From positions 1-43,580 of the forward strand of contig JBCBSS010000054.1 of NCBI GenBank assembly GCA_039819065.1: 43,580 nucleotides of DNA. The letters are read 5' to 3'. Source of the stretch: JBCBSS01 sp039819065. GTDB taxonomy: Bacteria > Bacteroidota > Bacteroidia > Cytophagales > Cyclobacteriaceae. This document shows positions 43,333 through 43,580 of the stretch, one piece after another. The notes under the pieces are model-generated. The model was not told the origin of the DNA, did not search any database, and saw only the letters and a program-made list of their open reading frames with translations. Positions within the stretch are counted from its first letter, which is position 1. Every line of letters begins with the position of its first letter. A program made the position numbers and the translations under genes.

Positions 43333-43580
43333 ATAACAACTTTATTTAGTTAAACTAATTTAAAATGAGTTTGGCAAATCCGAGAACTAAAATGCCAAAA
43401 AAATGCTTTCATCCCCCAATTCTAACCAAACATTCGTTTAGATGGACGACCATCGTCGTTGAACTTGTCAATAAACGAGGTTAATAACTGCATAATCTGA
43501 ATTCTACCGTCTTTATATAAAGCCTCTTTTATATCATTTCTCTAATGAGATTTTATTAAAACTACAATTAAGGTAAAAAT
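43333..43580. other. Right-hand end, no gene seen
   Basis: 248 AT-rich bases upstream of the SpoIIAA-like gene, reaching the window edge. No palindrome, RNA gene or convincing frame is visible; the gene's promoter should lie in the first part. Confidence 0.4.

Overview
The window looks like chromosome from a marine-type member of the Bacteroidota, most likely order Cytophagales. The signs are a fused CcoNO cbb3 oxidase with a one-haem CcoP, a TPR hybrid two-component/AraC protein, MacB/FtsX permeases without an ATPase, PD40-OmpA and carboxypeptidase-regulatory-like proteins, DUF4837-ExbD, BatA and DUF4199 neighbours, few Shine-Dalgarno sites, and promoter elements resembling TAnnTTTG. The assignment rests on gene content only. 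I see no rRNA, tRNA, CRISPR array, complete insertion sequence or prophage.

Layout. 1-650 (-) is the 5' part of an unidentified membrane protein running off the left edge. 1204-7419 (+) is the respiratory block ccoNO-ccoQ-ccoP-ccoG-fixH plus a TauE/UreH_2-type membrane protein. 7492-10544 (-) is a compact four-gene unit: HipB-like regulator, HipA-like kinase, a small TPR-like protein and an R2K-type ATP-grasp ligase, with several copies of an operator-like motif at its head. Divergent from it is hemN (10781-12136). A palindrome of Fnr type lies at almost the same place upstream of ccoNO and of hemN, which would link oxidase and anaerobic haem synthesis under one regulator. 12472-18265 holds a serine-hydrolase lipoprotein, a large hybrid sensor/AraC protein and a DUF5694-type protein. 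18276-27025 (-) holds an FtsX permease, a secreted lipase, an alpha/beta-hydrolase lipoprotein coupled to an outer-membrane barrel protein, a lipoprotein and a helical-repeat protein. 27324-34731 holds a secreted TPR-CHAT protease-like protein, a TonB-C protein with a Cys-rich N-terminus, a carboxypeptidase-regulatory-like protein and a PD40-OmpA protein preceded by a probable 28-residue membrane peptide. 35579-43332 holds small membrane and lipoproteins, DUF4837-ExbD, BatA, a dihydroorotase-like protein lacking its metal ligands, DUF4199 and a SpoIIAA-like protein.

The most unusual part is the intergenic DNA. Six genes are followed directly by a recurring composite element: a purine-rich word tract, then a nested palindrome framed by GTCATTGC and GCAATC, then an ATTACGAAT spacer, then a CCTTCTGAAAGAA/TTATTGG module, then an AATCAATTGAT module. 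The palindrome frames show compensatory changes (ATTGC/GCAAT, ATCGC/GCGAT, ATGGC/GCCAT, ATTCC/GGAAT, ATTTC/GAAAT), so base pairing itself seems to be kept. The cores inside the frames occur in both orientations. The elements lie 3' of genes and are not seen as intact copies in divergent promoter regions here.
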